Below, piece after piece: positions 54,579 to 63,900 of a DNA stretch of 64,000 nt. Numbering within the stretch: position 1 is the first letter of the stretch; every line of letters starts with the position of its first letter. The notes below the pieces were generated by a model, which worked only from the letters and a program-made list of their open reading frames with translations, did no database searches and had not been told where the DNA came from. The stretch spans positions 3,348,001 to 3,412,000 of the forward strand of contig NZ_AP014862.1 in NCBI RefSeq assembly GCF_002355475.1. Reading direction: 5' to 3'. The position numbers and the translations under genes are program-made. The stretch is from Pseudomonas furukawaii. Lineage in GTDB: Bacteria > Pseudomonadota > Gammaproteobacteria > Pseudomonadales > Pseudomonadaceae.

Positions 54579-56672
54579 TCAGAACCCGCTTTCTCGAACC
54601 CCGAGCGCCGCCAGCCGTCGCCAGGCCGCGCCCAGCCACGACTGACCCTCGCCGTCCAGCACCACCACCCCGCGCAGGGGCTGGGCGGTGCGGATGCCCG
54701 GCTCCAGCAGGCTCAGGCGCACGCCGTACTGGGCCTGCACCGGTTCGGCCCGGCGCTGCTCGTCACGGCGCACGGCGATGGGGCCCTGGTGATCGGAGCC
54801 AAGGGCTTCCAGTTCCAGATAGGCGACGCCGGTGGCGTCCACCTCGTCCAGGCGCACCGCCATGGCCGGGCGTGCCGGGTCATCCGCGATGAAACGGCCC
54901 TCGCTGCCGACTTTCACCCGCCAGAGGCTTTCCTCCGCCAGGTAACCGCGCAGGCGCAGGCCCGGCTCCACCACCCGAGCCAGGGTTTCGGCGGGGTTGA
55001 GCCAGCGCCCCGCCGTGAGGTCGGGCTGCAGGTCCCGCACCACGCCCGCCTGGGGCGCACGCAGTTGCAGGCGCTCGCGCTGGGCGGCCAGCCCTCGGTA
55101 CTCGGCGACGGCCTCGGCCAGTCGCTGCTCGAGGATGCCGGCGTCGGCGGCGGTCTCGCTGCGCGCGGACTGACGACGCAACTGCAGCTGGAGAATCTGG
55201 ATCTCGCGGCGGACGATGGCCTGGCGGGAGTCCAGGTCCGGGGCATCCAGTTCGAGCAACAGGTCCCCCGCCTCCACCGCCTGGCCGTCCCGCACATGCA
55301 CCGCCTTCAACCGCGCCGCCACGGGCGCATGCAGCGCACTGACGCGGGCCGCCTCCAGAAGCGCCGGCACGTCGACCGAGCCGCGCCAGGGCACCACCAG
55401 CGCCAGCAGGGTCGCGCCGAGGGCCAACCCCGTGAACATCACCTTGCGCGGGTCGGCCTGGTCCCGCCGTTGCCACCACTCCTTCATCTCGCGCCAGATG
55501 GGCAGGCCGATGAACCACAGCAGCTCCACCAGCATCAGGAAGATCCCCAGCACCTTGAAGAACAGGTGATAGACCGCCAGGGCGATGCCGAAGAAGAGCA
55601 CGGCGCGCCACAGCCAGGAGCCGTAGCCCCAGACCAGCAGGCGCCGCTGCATCGCCGCCGGCCAGGGCTCCGGCGCCGGCTCGCCATAGCCGAACAGTGC
55701 CTCCCGCAGACGCCAGCGGCAGAGGGCGAAGGCACGGTTCTGCAGGTTGTCCACGCCCCAGAAGTCGCTGATCAGGAAGTAGCCGTCGAAGCGCATGAAG
55801 GGGTTGAGGTTGATGATCAGCGTGGTGATCCAGGTGGCGCTGGCAAGCATGAAGGCCGAGGTGCGCAAGGGTCCGTCCGGGAGCAGCGACCAGGCCAGCA
55901 GTGCCAGGACCGCCAGCACCAGCTCGGCGAGCACGCCACCGGCACCGATAAGCAACCTCGAACGGCGATCCCGCACCCGCCAGGCATCGCTGACGTCGGT
56001 GTAGAACATCGGCAGCAGCACCATGAACGCCAGGCCCATGCTCTGCACCCGGCAGCCGGCGCGCTTGGCCATGAAGGCATGGCCGAACTCGTGGCAGAGC
56101 TTGGCGAAGGTCAGCGCCACGCCGAAGGCCAGGGCGCCGCCGAGGCTGAACAGGTGCGGAAAGGTGGCGAGGAAGCGTTCCCAGTCCCGTGCCACCAGGA
56201 ACAGCCCCAGGGCTAAGACCAGGGGCAGGCCCCAGCGCAGCATCCAGGGGCCGTGACGCTCCAGCAGCGGCCAGGCGCGATTGAGGAAGGCATCCGGCCG
56301 CCACAGGGGTATCCGGAAGAACAGGTACTGGTGCAGCACCCGCTTCCAGAGCCCCTGCCGCTGGGACCCGGCCTTGAGGGCGTAGCTGGCGCGCTGCTGG
56401 TCATCCAGGGCGGCGATCAGGTCGTGGCTGCCGAGAAAGCGCAGCATTTCCTCCAGTTCCACCTCGCCCAGGGGCAGGCCGGACTCGGCATTGGCCGCTG
56501 CCAGGACCCGCTGCGGGTCCCCCAGCGCCCAGTGGCGCAGCAGGCGGACGGCGGCGGCCCCCAGCTTGAAATAACGGCCGCGCAGGGGGTCCGCCAGGGT
56601 CCACTGGGGCGCACCGTCGAGGCCGGGGGCCGCCGGCGACAACTGCAGGTCGGGGCGCAGCGCGGGCAGCAT
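54579..56672 (-). CDS. M50-type membrane metalloprotease fused to HlyD-like adaptor
   Basis: A 697-residue fusion. The N-terminus (1-130) is a winged-helix-like region. Multiple membrane segments from about 143 to 415 contain the zinc motif KLCHEFGHAF (His194, Glu195, His198) and the distal LNPFMRFDGY (Asp296), so the site-2-protease active site is intact. From about 425 an HlyD/biotinyl-lipoyl domain with a coiled coil follows (VSALHAPVAARLKAVHVRDGQAVEAGDLLLELD). It can join an inner-membrane protease to a TolC-type channel. ATG overlaps the stop of the GAF/HlyD gene (TGATG). Confidence 0.88.
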   Translation of the reverse strand: MLPALRPDLQLSPAAPGLDGAPQWTLADPLRGRYFKLGAAAVRLLRHWALGDPQRVLAAANAESGLPLGEVELEEMLRFLGSHDLIAALDDQQRASYALKAGSQRQGLWKRVLHQYLFFRIPLWRPDAFLNRAWPLLERHGPWMLRWGLPLVLALGLFLVARDWERFLATFPHLFSLGGALAFGVALTFAKLCHEFGHAFMAKRAGCRVQSMGLAFMVLLPMFYTDVSDAWRVRDRRSRLLIGAGGVLAELVLAVLALLAWSLLPDGPLRTSAFMLASATWITTLIINLNPFMRFDGYFLISDFWGVDNLQNRAFALCRWRLREALFGYGEPAPEPWPAAMQRRLLVWGYGSWLWRAVLFFGIALAVYHLFFKVLGIFLMLVELLWFIGLPIWREMKEWWQRRDQADPRKVMFTGLALGATLLALVVPWRGSVDVPALLEAARVSALHAPVAARLKAVHVRDGQAVEAGDLLLELDAPDLDSRQAIVRREIQILQLQLRRQSARSETAADAGILEQRLAEAVAEYRGLAAQRERLQLRAPQAGVVRDLQPDLTAGRWLNPAETLARVVEPGLRLRGYLAEESLWRVKVGSEGRFIADDPARPAMAVRLDEVDATGVAYLELEALGSDHQGPIAVRRDEQRRAEPVQAQYGVRLSLLEPGIRTAQPLRGVVVLDGEGQSWLGAAWRRLAALGVRESGF

Positions 56673-57991
56673 CAGAAACCGAGGCTCTGGCGGGCGGCGG
56701 CCAGGGGCCGGCGCAACAGGTAGTAGGCGAGTGGCGCGCGTCCGCCGAACAGCTTGGCGGTGCCACGCAAGCCGATGCGCGGAGGCTTGTCGACGAAGCG
56801 GGCGTCCAGGCGGTAGGCCAGTTGTCCGGCGGCGGTGGCCTGGGCCTCGTAGGCCGAGCGCTCCAGTCGCGCTTCGTGGCGGTTCAGCGGGTCGCTGTCG
56901 AGGAACAGCGCCACCTCGGCGCCAGGCTCCAGGGCGATGGCGTCGCTCACCGGCAGTTCGATGCGCAGCTCCGCCTGGGACGGGTCGGCGATCTGCATCA
57001 GGCGCTCGCCGGTCTGCACCGGCTTGCCGGTCAGACGCTCGGCATCGGCGAACACCGCGATGCCTGCACGTTCGGCACGCACCTCGCTGCGCGCCAGCAA
57101 CTGGCGGGCATAGTCGCGCTCGGCGCGCTTCTGCTCCACGCGGGCCGCCAGCAGGTCGATGCGGGCACTGGACTCGGCATCGGCGAAGGCCCGCTGGGTA
57201 TTGGCCTTGAGCTCGGCCTCGGCCACGCCAAGGGCGCGCTCGGCCACGTCCGCCTGGGCCTTGAGGCCGGTGGCATCGAAGCGCACCAGCAACTCCCCGG
57301 CGGCGACGCCCTGGTTGGGCTTGACCAGAAACTCGGCGATCACGCCATCCAGGGGCGCCGCCACTACCCGGCCGCCCAGCGGCACCACCTCCGCCGGCGC
57401 CAGCACCGACTGGCGGACCGGCACCAGCAACACCAGGGCCAGGGCGGCTGCCACCGCCAGGCGCTTTTTCCCGGGCCAGCGCAGGCGCCAGGGTTTACGC
57501 GGCTGCAGGGCCAGCCAGGCATGGGCATAGGTATCGGCGAGCTGCGCCAGCAAGGCCTGCTCGGCCTCGGTGAAGCCCTGGTCGCGGGCCAGCCAGAGGC
57601 CACCAAAGGGCGCCCCCTGACGGTCCTTCAGGGGCAGCCAGTAGGCGTGGGCGGCGGACAGGTCCTGCCAATCCGCGCGGGCCTGGTCATCCAGCACGGC
57701 CGGGTCCACCGGCCGCGCCTCACCCAGCAGCCCCAGGTCCAGCAAACGGCCGGCGGCACGCTCGACGAAGGCCACGAAGGGAGCATTGGGCTCCACCACG
57801 CTGATACCGGTCAGGGCCTGCACCTTGCCGGCGATCAGCAGCGCGGCGTGACGGAAGCCGAACAGCGACTGGCCGTCGTTGACCATGGAAAAACCCAGTT
57901 GCTCGGTGCTGCCCGCCTGCCGGGCCTGCTTCTCCAGTCCCAGGAACTGGGCGAAGACGCGCTCGGCGGCGCCGGGTGGGGCCGCGCTCAT
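56672..57991 (-). CDS. HlyD-family adaptor with N-terminal GAF-like domain
   Basis: A 439-residue protein. Residues 1-165 resemble a GAF domain (SMVNDGQSLFGFRHAALLIAG, AYWLPLKDRQGAPFGGLWLARDQGF). One membrane segment lies at about 173-192, then a HlyD-type barrel with coiled coil (GRVVAAPLDGVIAEFLVKPNQGVAAGELLVRFD, ADVAERALGVAEAELKA) and a C-terminal beta barrel. A cytoplasmic GAF domain would let the adaptor respond to an internal signal, an unusual combination. Its ATG overlaps the stop of the upstream adaptor gene, and its own stop overlaps the M50/HlyD start. Confidence 0.87.
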   Translation of the reverse strand: MSAAPPGAAERVFAQFLGLEKQARQAGSTEQLGFSMVNDGQSLFGFRHAALLIAGKVQALTGISVVEPNAPFVAFVERAAGRLLDLGLLGEARPVDPAVLDDQARADWQDLSAAHAYWLPLKDRQGAPFGGLWLARDQGFTEAEQALLAQLADTYAHAWLALQPRKPWRLRWPGKKRLAVAAALALVLLVPVRQSVLAPAEVVPLGGRVVAAPLDGVIAEFLVKPNQGVAAGELLVRFDATGLKAQADVAERALGVAEAELKANTQRAFADAESSARIDLLAARVEQKRAERDYARQLLARSEVRAERAGIAVFADAERLTGKPVQTGERLMQIADPSQAELRIELPVSDAIALEPGAEVALFLDSDPLNRHEARLERSAYEAQATAAGQLAYRLDARFVDKPPRIGLRGTAKLFGGRAPLAYYLLRRPLAAARQSLGF

Positions 57992-58767
57992 TTCGCATCC
58001 TGGAAGTGCGCGGTACCGCTCATGCCGGCCAGCAGCCCTTCGGCGTCCGCCGGCAGGCCACCGATCAGCAGCAGGGTCTGGCTGCCCTCATCGATCCGCG
58101 CGCCGAGGCGCTTGACCACGGCCTGGAGGGGCTTGCCGGTCTCATCGGGGACGAACTCGAACGGTTGCCCGGGCTTGATCCGGCTGAGCCAGCTGGACGG
58201 CACCAGGAGGTAGATCTCCAGGGTGCGATTGTCCACCACCTCCAGCAGCGGCGCGCCGCTGGCGACGCTCTCGTGAGGCTGCACGCGGCGGACCACCACC
58301 TGGCCGTCGAACGGGGCCTTCACCTGGCAACGCTGCACCTGCACCTGGTAGACCTGGGCCTCGGCCTGGGACTGGGCCTGACGCGCTTCCGCCAGGGCCA
58401 CCTCGAAGCGCCCCACGGAATTGAGCGCGGCCAGTTGCTGCTTGTTCTTGAGCTCTTCGCGAGCGGCGCGGGTGGCGGCGTTGGCGGCGTTGAGCTGGGC
58501 CTGGTAGGCGCTGCAATCGAAGCGCACCAGCACCTCGCCCTTCTTGAAGGACTGGCCCTCGGCATAAGGCATCTCGACGATGCGCCCGGGCACTTCGCTC
58601 GCCATCACGGCCTGGTTGCGCGCCCGCAGCACACCGCGAACCTCGCCTCCCGCCGACGCCACGGCCGCCTGGGCATCCAGCAGCGGATCAAGGGCCGGCG
58701 GTTCCTCCGCCCAGGCAAGGGTGACGGCGGCCAGAACCCCCAACAGCGACCACAGTGAAGACTTCAT
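57988..58767 (-). CDS. Periplasmic adaptor (RND/HlyD membrane-fusion family)
   Basis: A 259-residue protein with a signal peptide (MKSSLWSLLGVLAAVTLAWA). The lipoyl-like half motifs VPGRIVEMPYAEGQSFKKGEVLVRFD and VQRCQVKAPFDGQVVVRRVQPHESVASGAPLLEV flank a helical hairpin (about residues 90-150). It is shorter than typical AcrA (about 370), lacking most of the C-terminal domain. It is the first gene of the operon 58767-52782 and overlaps the next by four bases (ATGA). Confidence 0.87.
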   Translation of the reverse strand: MKSSLWSLLGVLAAVTLAWAEEPPALDPLLDAQAAVASAGGEVRGVLRARNQAVMASEVPGRIVEMPYAEGQSFKKGEVLVRFDCSAYQAQLNAANAATRAAREELKNKQQLAALNSVGRFEVALAEARQAQSQAEAQVYQVQVQRCQVKAPFDGQVVVRRVQPHESVASGAPLLEVVDNRTLEIYLLVPSSWLSRIKPGQPFEFVPDETGKPLQAVVKRLGARIDEGSQTLLLIGGLPADAEGLLAGMSGTAHFQDAK

Positions 58768-58849
58768 ACAGACCATTCCCTGGAGACTTGGAGCGAGAGT
58801 CTAAGAGAGCCGTAGGACAATGGAAACGCCAAATGGAGGAATCTTCCTC

Positions 58850-58996
58850 GTAGGAGCCGGCTTGCCGGCGAAAGCGGTGCCGACCCTCGCGGCGTAGGAG
58901 CCGGCTTGCCGGCGAAGACGGTGCAGACCTTCGCGGCGTAGGAGCCGGCTTGCCGGCGAAGACGGTGCAGACCTTCGCGGGCAAGCCCGCTCCTAC
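58850..58996. repeat. REP cluster downstream of the aldo/keto reductase gene
   Basis: Three direct copies of GTAGGAGCCGGCTTGCCGGCG starting at 58850, about 58894 and about 58939, spaced 44-45 bases, ending with the inverted partner TTCGCGGGCAAGCCCGCTCC at about 58974-58993. It is the same family as the cluster at 37.2 kb; the two flank the export locus. Confidence 0.88.
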
Positions 58997-59020
58997 CGCG
59001 AAAGCGGTGCCGGGACGGAG

Positions 59021-59842
59021 TCAGACCATCTCCAGCGTCCGCTTGCGCCGGGGCGGCGGGAAGCTCTGGTCGATCAGCGCCAGGTCGTCGTCGCTGAGGC
59101 GAAGCTGATGGGCGGCCGCGTTCTGCTTCAGGTGCAGCGGGTCCACCGCCTTGGGAATCACCAGCACACCGTCCTGGCGCAAGGCCCAAGCCAGCGCCAC
59201 CTGGGCCGGTGTGGCCGCATGGCGACGGGCGACTTCCACCAGGGCGGCATTGCGCAGCAGGGCGCCACCCTGCCCCACCGGGCAGTAGGCCATCAGGGGC
59301 ATGCCCTGTTCCTGCTGGTAGGGCAGCAGGTCGAACTCGACGCCTCGGGATTCGGGGTTGTAGAGCACCTGGTTGGCGGCGCATCCGGCCGGCAGCTCAT
59401 GAAGGTCGGAAAGGTCCAGGTTGGACACGCCCCAGCGGGCGATCCTGCCCTGCTCACGCAGGCGCTCGAAGGCCTCCACCGTGTCCTCCAGGGGGTGTTC
59501 GCCGCGCCAGTGCAGCAGATAGAGGTCGAGATGATCGGTTCCCAGGCGCCTCAGGCTGCGCTCGCACGCCTGGGCGGTGCCCTTCAGGCTGGCGTTCCAG
59601 GGGTAGACCTTGCTCACCAGGAACACCTGGTCGCGACACCCGGCGATGGCCTCGCCCACCACCTCCTCGGCGCCGCCATCGGCATACATTTCGGCGGTGT
59701 CGATCAGGGTCAGCCCCAGTTCCAGGCCCTGGTGCAGCGCGGCGACTTCGCGCCTCCGCTCGCTGGGACGCTCCCCCATGTGCCAGGTGCCCTGGCCGAT
59801 GGCGGGCACCCGGGTGCCGTCAGGGAAGGTGATGCTTTGCAT
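59021..59842 (-). CDS. Aldo/keto reductase
   Basis: A 273-residue NADPH-dependent AKR. The catalytic tetrad is present: Asp48 (TLIDTAEMY), Tyr53, Lys78 (FLVSKVYP) and His111 (DLYLLHWRG). Cofactor blocks VIPKAVDPLHLKQN and WGVSNLD follow. It is close to the YafB/DkgB and YeaE-type AKRs, and the substrate is unknown. It stands alone between a REP cluster and a lipoprotein gene; the ATG at 59842 is preceded by GAGGAACGAGCC. Confidence 0.9.
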   Translation of the reverse strand: MQSITFPDGTRVPAIGQGTWHMGERPSERRREVAALHQGLELGLTLIDTAEMYADGGAEEVVGEAIAGCRDQVFLVSKVYPWNASLKGTAQACERSLRRLGTDHLDLYLLHWRGEHPLEDTVEAFERLREQGRIARWGVSNLDLSDLHELPAGCAANQVLYNPESRGVEFDLLPYQQEQGMPLMAYCPVGQGGALLRNAALVEVARRHAATPAQVALAWALRQDGVLVIPKAVDPLHLKQNAAAHQLRLSDDDLALIDQSFPPPRRKRTLEMV

Positions 59843-59940
59843 GGCTCGTTCCTCGAGTTGGATAGGAGATCGCCGGCAGCTGGGGCGGAATCTTCCGGCA
59901 TCCTCCGAACGACCTCAAGTCTCGAGGTCCCCGGCCGCGC

Positions 59941-60579
59941 TCAGGTGTAGCCCTGGCTCCAGGCCCGCGCCTTGAAGCGGATGACCGGCAAGGGCGCTCC
60001 GCCCGGACGCACCAGGGCGCGGGACAGATCCAGCCGCACATCGCTCGAAGGCTTGGGAACGGGCCCCTTGAAAATCAACTCGAACTGCCAGGTGCGTTGC
60101 GGCACCGCCAACCGGTAATCGAGCCCTGTGGGGGATTGCGCGATGGCCTGCATGCCCTCCAGGGGAAACTGCCCGGGATCGTGCACCACGATCAGCGAGA
60201 CCCGCTCCGGCCCGAGCGGCCGGCCATCGACCGTCAGCACCACCTCCTCCGGGCGGAAGCGGTAATCCGCAGTGGCAGGCCGTATGTCCAGCACCAGTCG
60301 CGTCGGATCGTCCTCGGCGTAGCGCGGTTTGTCGAAGGGGTCGTACATCACCGGCACCACGAAGAGGATGACCTGGAAGTCGTTCTGCTGGATCTGGTTG
60401 TTCAGCCGCACCGCCAGGCTGATGTCATCGAGGCGAAGTTCTCCGCGCTCACCCGACTCCTGGCCGTCGACATAGGCAGCGCTTTCCTCACCCGAACGAA
60501 AGCCCGCGCACCCGGTCAGCGCGAGGCAGGCGCACAGCGCCCAGACGTGGAGGTGGATCAGCGGGATATGGCTGGGCAT
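59941..60579 (-). CDS. Putative lipoprotein, unknown function
   Basis: A 212-residue protein with a type II signal peptide ending in LALTGC (Cys24). The mature part is strand-rich, with NNQIQQNDFQVILFVVPVMYDPFDKP and VLDIRPATADYRFRPEEVVLTVDGRPLGPERV. Asp is not at +2 (sequence CAGF), so it probably goes to the outer membrane. No family is assigned. Confidence 0.72.
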   Translation of the reverse strand: MPSHIPLIHLHVWALCACLALTGCAGFRSGEESAAYVDGQESGERGELRLDDISLAVRLNNQIQQNDFQVILFVVPVMYDPFDKPRYAEDDPTRLVLDIRPATADYRFRPEEVVLTVDGRPLGPERVSLIVVHDPGQFPLEGMQAIAQSPTGLDYRLAVPQRTWQFELIFKGPVPKPSSDVRLDLSRALVRPGGAPLPVIRFKARAWSQGYT

Positions 60580-60634
60580 GCAGGGTTCTCCATGATCAGG
60601 CGCGAGACGGGACAGGCTGTTATCAGAAGCGCGA

Positions 60635-60826
60635 TCAGGCCCCAGGCGTCACCTCCAGGAGCACCAAAAGGACCCGCGCCGGTCGGCACGCCAGTACCGC
60701 ATCGACCAGGGCCTGATCAGTGGCCAATCGCCTGCTTTCGATACGCCGCTCCCTGACCGCCCGGGCCCAGGCCTGGGCGTTGACCCGCCAGCTGTGGTCG
60801 AGTTGCTTCCGATTGTCGCCTGCCAT
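60635..60826 (-). pseudogene. Truncated SAM-methyltransferase remnant
   Basis: The first about 50 residues (MAGDNRKQLDHSWRVNAQAW, then RIESRRLATDQALVDAVLACRPARVL) look like the N-terminus of a class I methyltransferase in which RVLDLGCGEG should follow. Here the sequence turns to LVLLEVTPGA and stops after 63 codons, so motif I and the rest are missing. A short expressed protein cannot be excluded. It is divergent from the penicillin-binding protein gene. Confidence 0.6.
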
Positions 60827-60922
60827 GCATAAGCCTCTGTTTTGCCGCCATTCCGACATGCAGCGCGCCATTGACCTACTAAGATTGGATTCAAGAGCGG
60901 TAACAGGCCAGGCCGGTGGACT

Positions 60923-63900
60923 ATGGGCGCAATATGGCGATCCGACGAGATAAGGAAAGAGGTACCCCAAGGTCATCTCAATGACCCCGCTGTTCCCCCG
61001 AAAAAACCCCGTCGCAGGCACCGCCTGCTGTTCTGGGGCCTGAGCCTGACGGCCCTGGTCCTCGTCGGGCTCCTCGTGTCCCACGAGGTCCGGACGTCCC
61101 GTTTCCAGGCCCACGAACTCAGCCGCTACGCCGCCAGCCTGAACTACCGGCTCGAGGAAGGGCCGAGCGACGCCATCCGCTACCCCGGCTATGGCCCCTT
61201 CGACCTGCGCCTGGGTTACGCCTACCTGCCGCAGATGCTGGATCGCCTGGAAAAGCGGGGCTACTCCATCCTGCAGCAGACCCGTTTCTCCCCCGCGCTG
61301 ATCAGCTACACCGACCATGGCCTGTTCCCGCCCTACCAGGAAAAGGTCCAGGCGGGCATCAGCATCTGTGATTGTCGCGGCCGGCCCTTCTACCAGTTCC
61401 GCTACCCGCAGCAGCGCTACCCGGACTTCACCAGCATCCCGCCGGTGCTGGTGAGCAGCCTGCTGTTCATCGAGAACCGCAAGCTGCTGGACAGCCAGAC
61501 GCCCCTGGCCAACCCGGCCGTGGACTGGCCGCGTTTCTCCAAGGCGGCCCTGACCCAGGTGGGCAAGGCCATCGACCTCGATGGCCAGTCCGCCGGCGGC
61601 AGCACCCTGGCGACCCAGCTCGAGAAGTACCGCCACTCGCCCTATGGCCGCACCATCTCGGCCAGCGAGAAGATTCGCCAGATGGTCTCCGCCAGCGTCC
61701 GCGCCTACCGTGACGGTCCGCAGACCCTGGATGCCCGGCAGCGCATCGTCATGGACTACCTGAACAGCGTGCCGCTCTCGGCCGCTCCGGGGCACGGCGA
61801 GGTGCACGGGATAGCCGACGGCCTGCGGGTCTGGTACGGCGCCGACTTCAACCAGGTCAACCGCCTGCTCGCGGACACGGACGGCGACCCCGCCGCCCGT
61901 GGGCTGGCCATGCGGCAGGTGCTGTCGCTGTTCATCGCCCAGCGGCGGCCTTCCTACTACCTGTCCAGGGCCCATGAGGAACTGAACGCGCTGACCGACA
62001 GCCATATCCGTGTGCTGGCCGGCGCCGGCGTCATCGACCCGACCCTCCGCGACGCCGCCCTGGGCGCCCGGCTGCGCTTTCGCAACTGGGAGGAAGACTC
62101 GGCCATCCAGGCGGTGGATGCGAACAAGGGCATCAGCGTCTCCCGAAGCCGCCTGTCCAGCCTGCTGCGCATGCCGCTCTACGACCTGGACCGCCTGGAC
62201 CTCACCGCCAACAGCACCCTGCACAGCGACCTGCAGAACGCCGTGACCGATTACCTGAAGCACCTGGCCGATCCCACCTTCGCCGAGCAGGTGGGCCTCT
62301 ATGGCGAGCGCCTGCTGTCCCCGGAGAAGACCGCCGACGTGCGCTACAGCTTCACCCTCTTCGAGCGCACGCCGTCCGGCAACCGGGTGCGGGTCCAGAC
62401 CGACAACACCGACCAGCCCTTCGACATCAACGAGGGCAGCAAGCTCGAACTGGGCTCCACCGCCAAGCTGCGGGTGCTGGCCACCTACCTGGAGTACATC
62501 GCCACCCTGCACCGCCGCTATGCCGGCCTCGGGGTCGAGGAACTGCGCAAGGTGCCGGTGGACCCGCTGGACGCCATCAGCCGCTGGTCCATCGACTACC
62601 TGATCGAACACAAGGACCGTGACCTCTACGCCATGCTTCAGGCGGCCATGGAGCGCACCTACTCCGCCAGCCCCTACGAGAGCTTCTTCACCGGCGGCGG
62701 GGTGCACACCTTCAACAACTTCCGCAAGGAGGACAATGGCCGCCGCCCGACCCTGCGGGACTCCCTGCGTGAGTCCATCAACCTGCCCTTCGTGCGCCTG
62801 CTGCGGGACATCGTCCGCCACGACATGTACCGCCCGGAGGGCGGCAAGATGCAATTGCTGTCGGACGACAAGGACCCGCGCCGGCAAGGCTACCTGGACC
62901 TCTTCGTCTCGCGGGAAAGCCAGACCTACCTGCGCCGCTTCTGGAACAAGTACCAGGGCAAGAGCGCGGACGAGCGCATGTCCACCTTCCTCGATGGCCT
63001 CAATCCCTGGGGCGCGCGGATGGCCGCCATCCACCGCTACCTGCTACCCCAGGCCGACCTCACCACCTTCGCCGCCTTCATGCGCGAACGGGTGCCCAAG
63101 GCCAACCCGGCGCTGACCGACAAGCGCGTCCAGGACCTCTACACCCGCTACGGGCCGGGTGCCTTCAACCTCAACGACCAGGGCTACGTGGCGCGCGTCC
63201 ACCCCCTGGAGCTGTGGCTGCTGGGCTACCTGCAAGCCAATCCCCAGGCCACCTTCCGCGACGCGGTGGAAGCCAGCGGCGACGAACGCCGGGAGGTCTA
63301 CAGCTGGCTGTTCAAGTCCAAGCGCAAACACGCCCGGGACAAGCGGATCCGCATCATGCTGGAGGTGGAAGCCTTCCTCGACATCCATGAGCACTGGAAG
63401 TCCCTGGGCTACCCCTTCGACCACCTGGTGCCCTCGCTGGCGACCGCACTGGGCAGCTCCGGCGACCGTCCTGCGGCCCTGGCCGAGCTCATGGGCATCA
63501 TCCTCAATGACGGCGTGCGCCAGAGCACCCTGCGCATCGACCAGCTGCACTTCGCTGCCGACACCCCCTACGAAACCCTGGTGGGCTACGAGACCCGCGA
63601 AGGCAAGCGGGTGATGACCTCGGAAGTGGCCGCGACCCTGCGCGACTCCCTCTCCAAGGTGGTGGAAGGCGGCACCGCAAGGCGCCTGCAGGGCACCTTC
63701 ACCCTCCCCGGCGGAGAACCCCTGGTCATGGGCGGCAAGACCGGCACCGGCGACAACCGCATCCAGACCGTCACCCGCTACGGCGCGGTGACCAGCTCCA
63801 AGGCCATGAACCGCACCGCCACCTTCGTCTTCTACCTGGGCCCGCGCCACTTCGGCACCCTCACCGCCTTCGTCGAAGGCAGCAAGGCGGACAAGTTCAG

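Noticed and set aside
60635-63034. A 799-codon minus-strand frame opposite the penicillin-binding protein gene
   Set aside because: It is the reverse shadow of the class A PBP, whose catalytic motifs are on the plus strand. Only its last 63 codons, outside the PBP gene, resemble a real protein.
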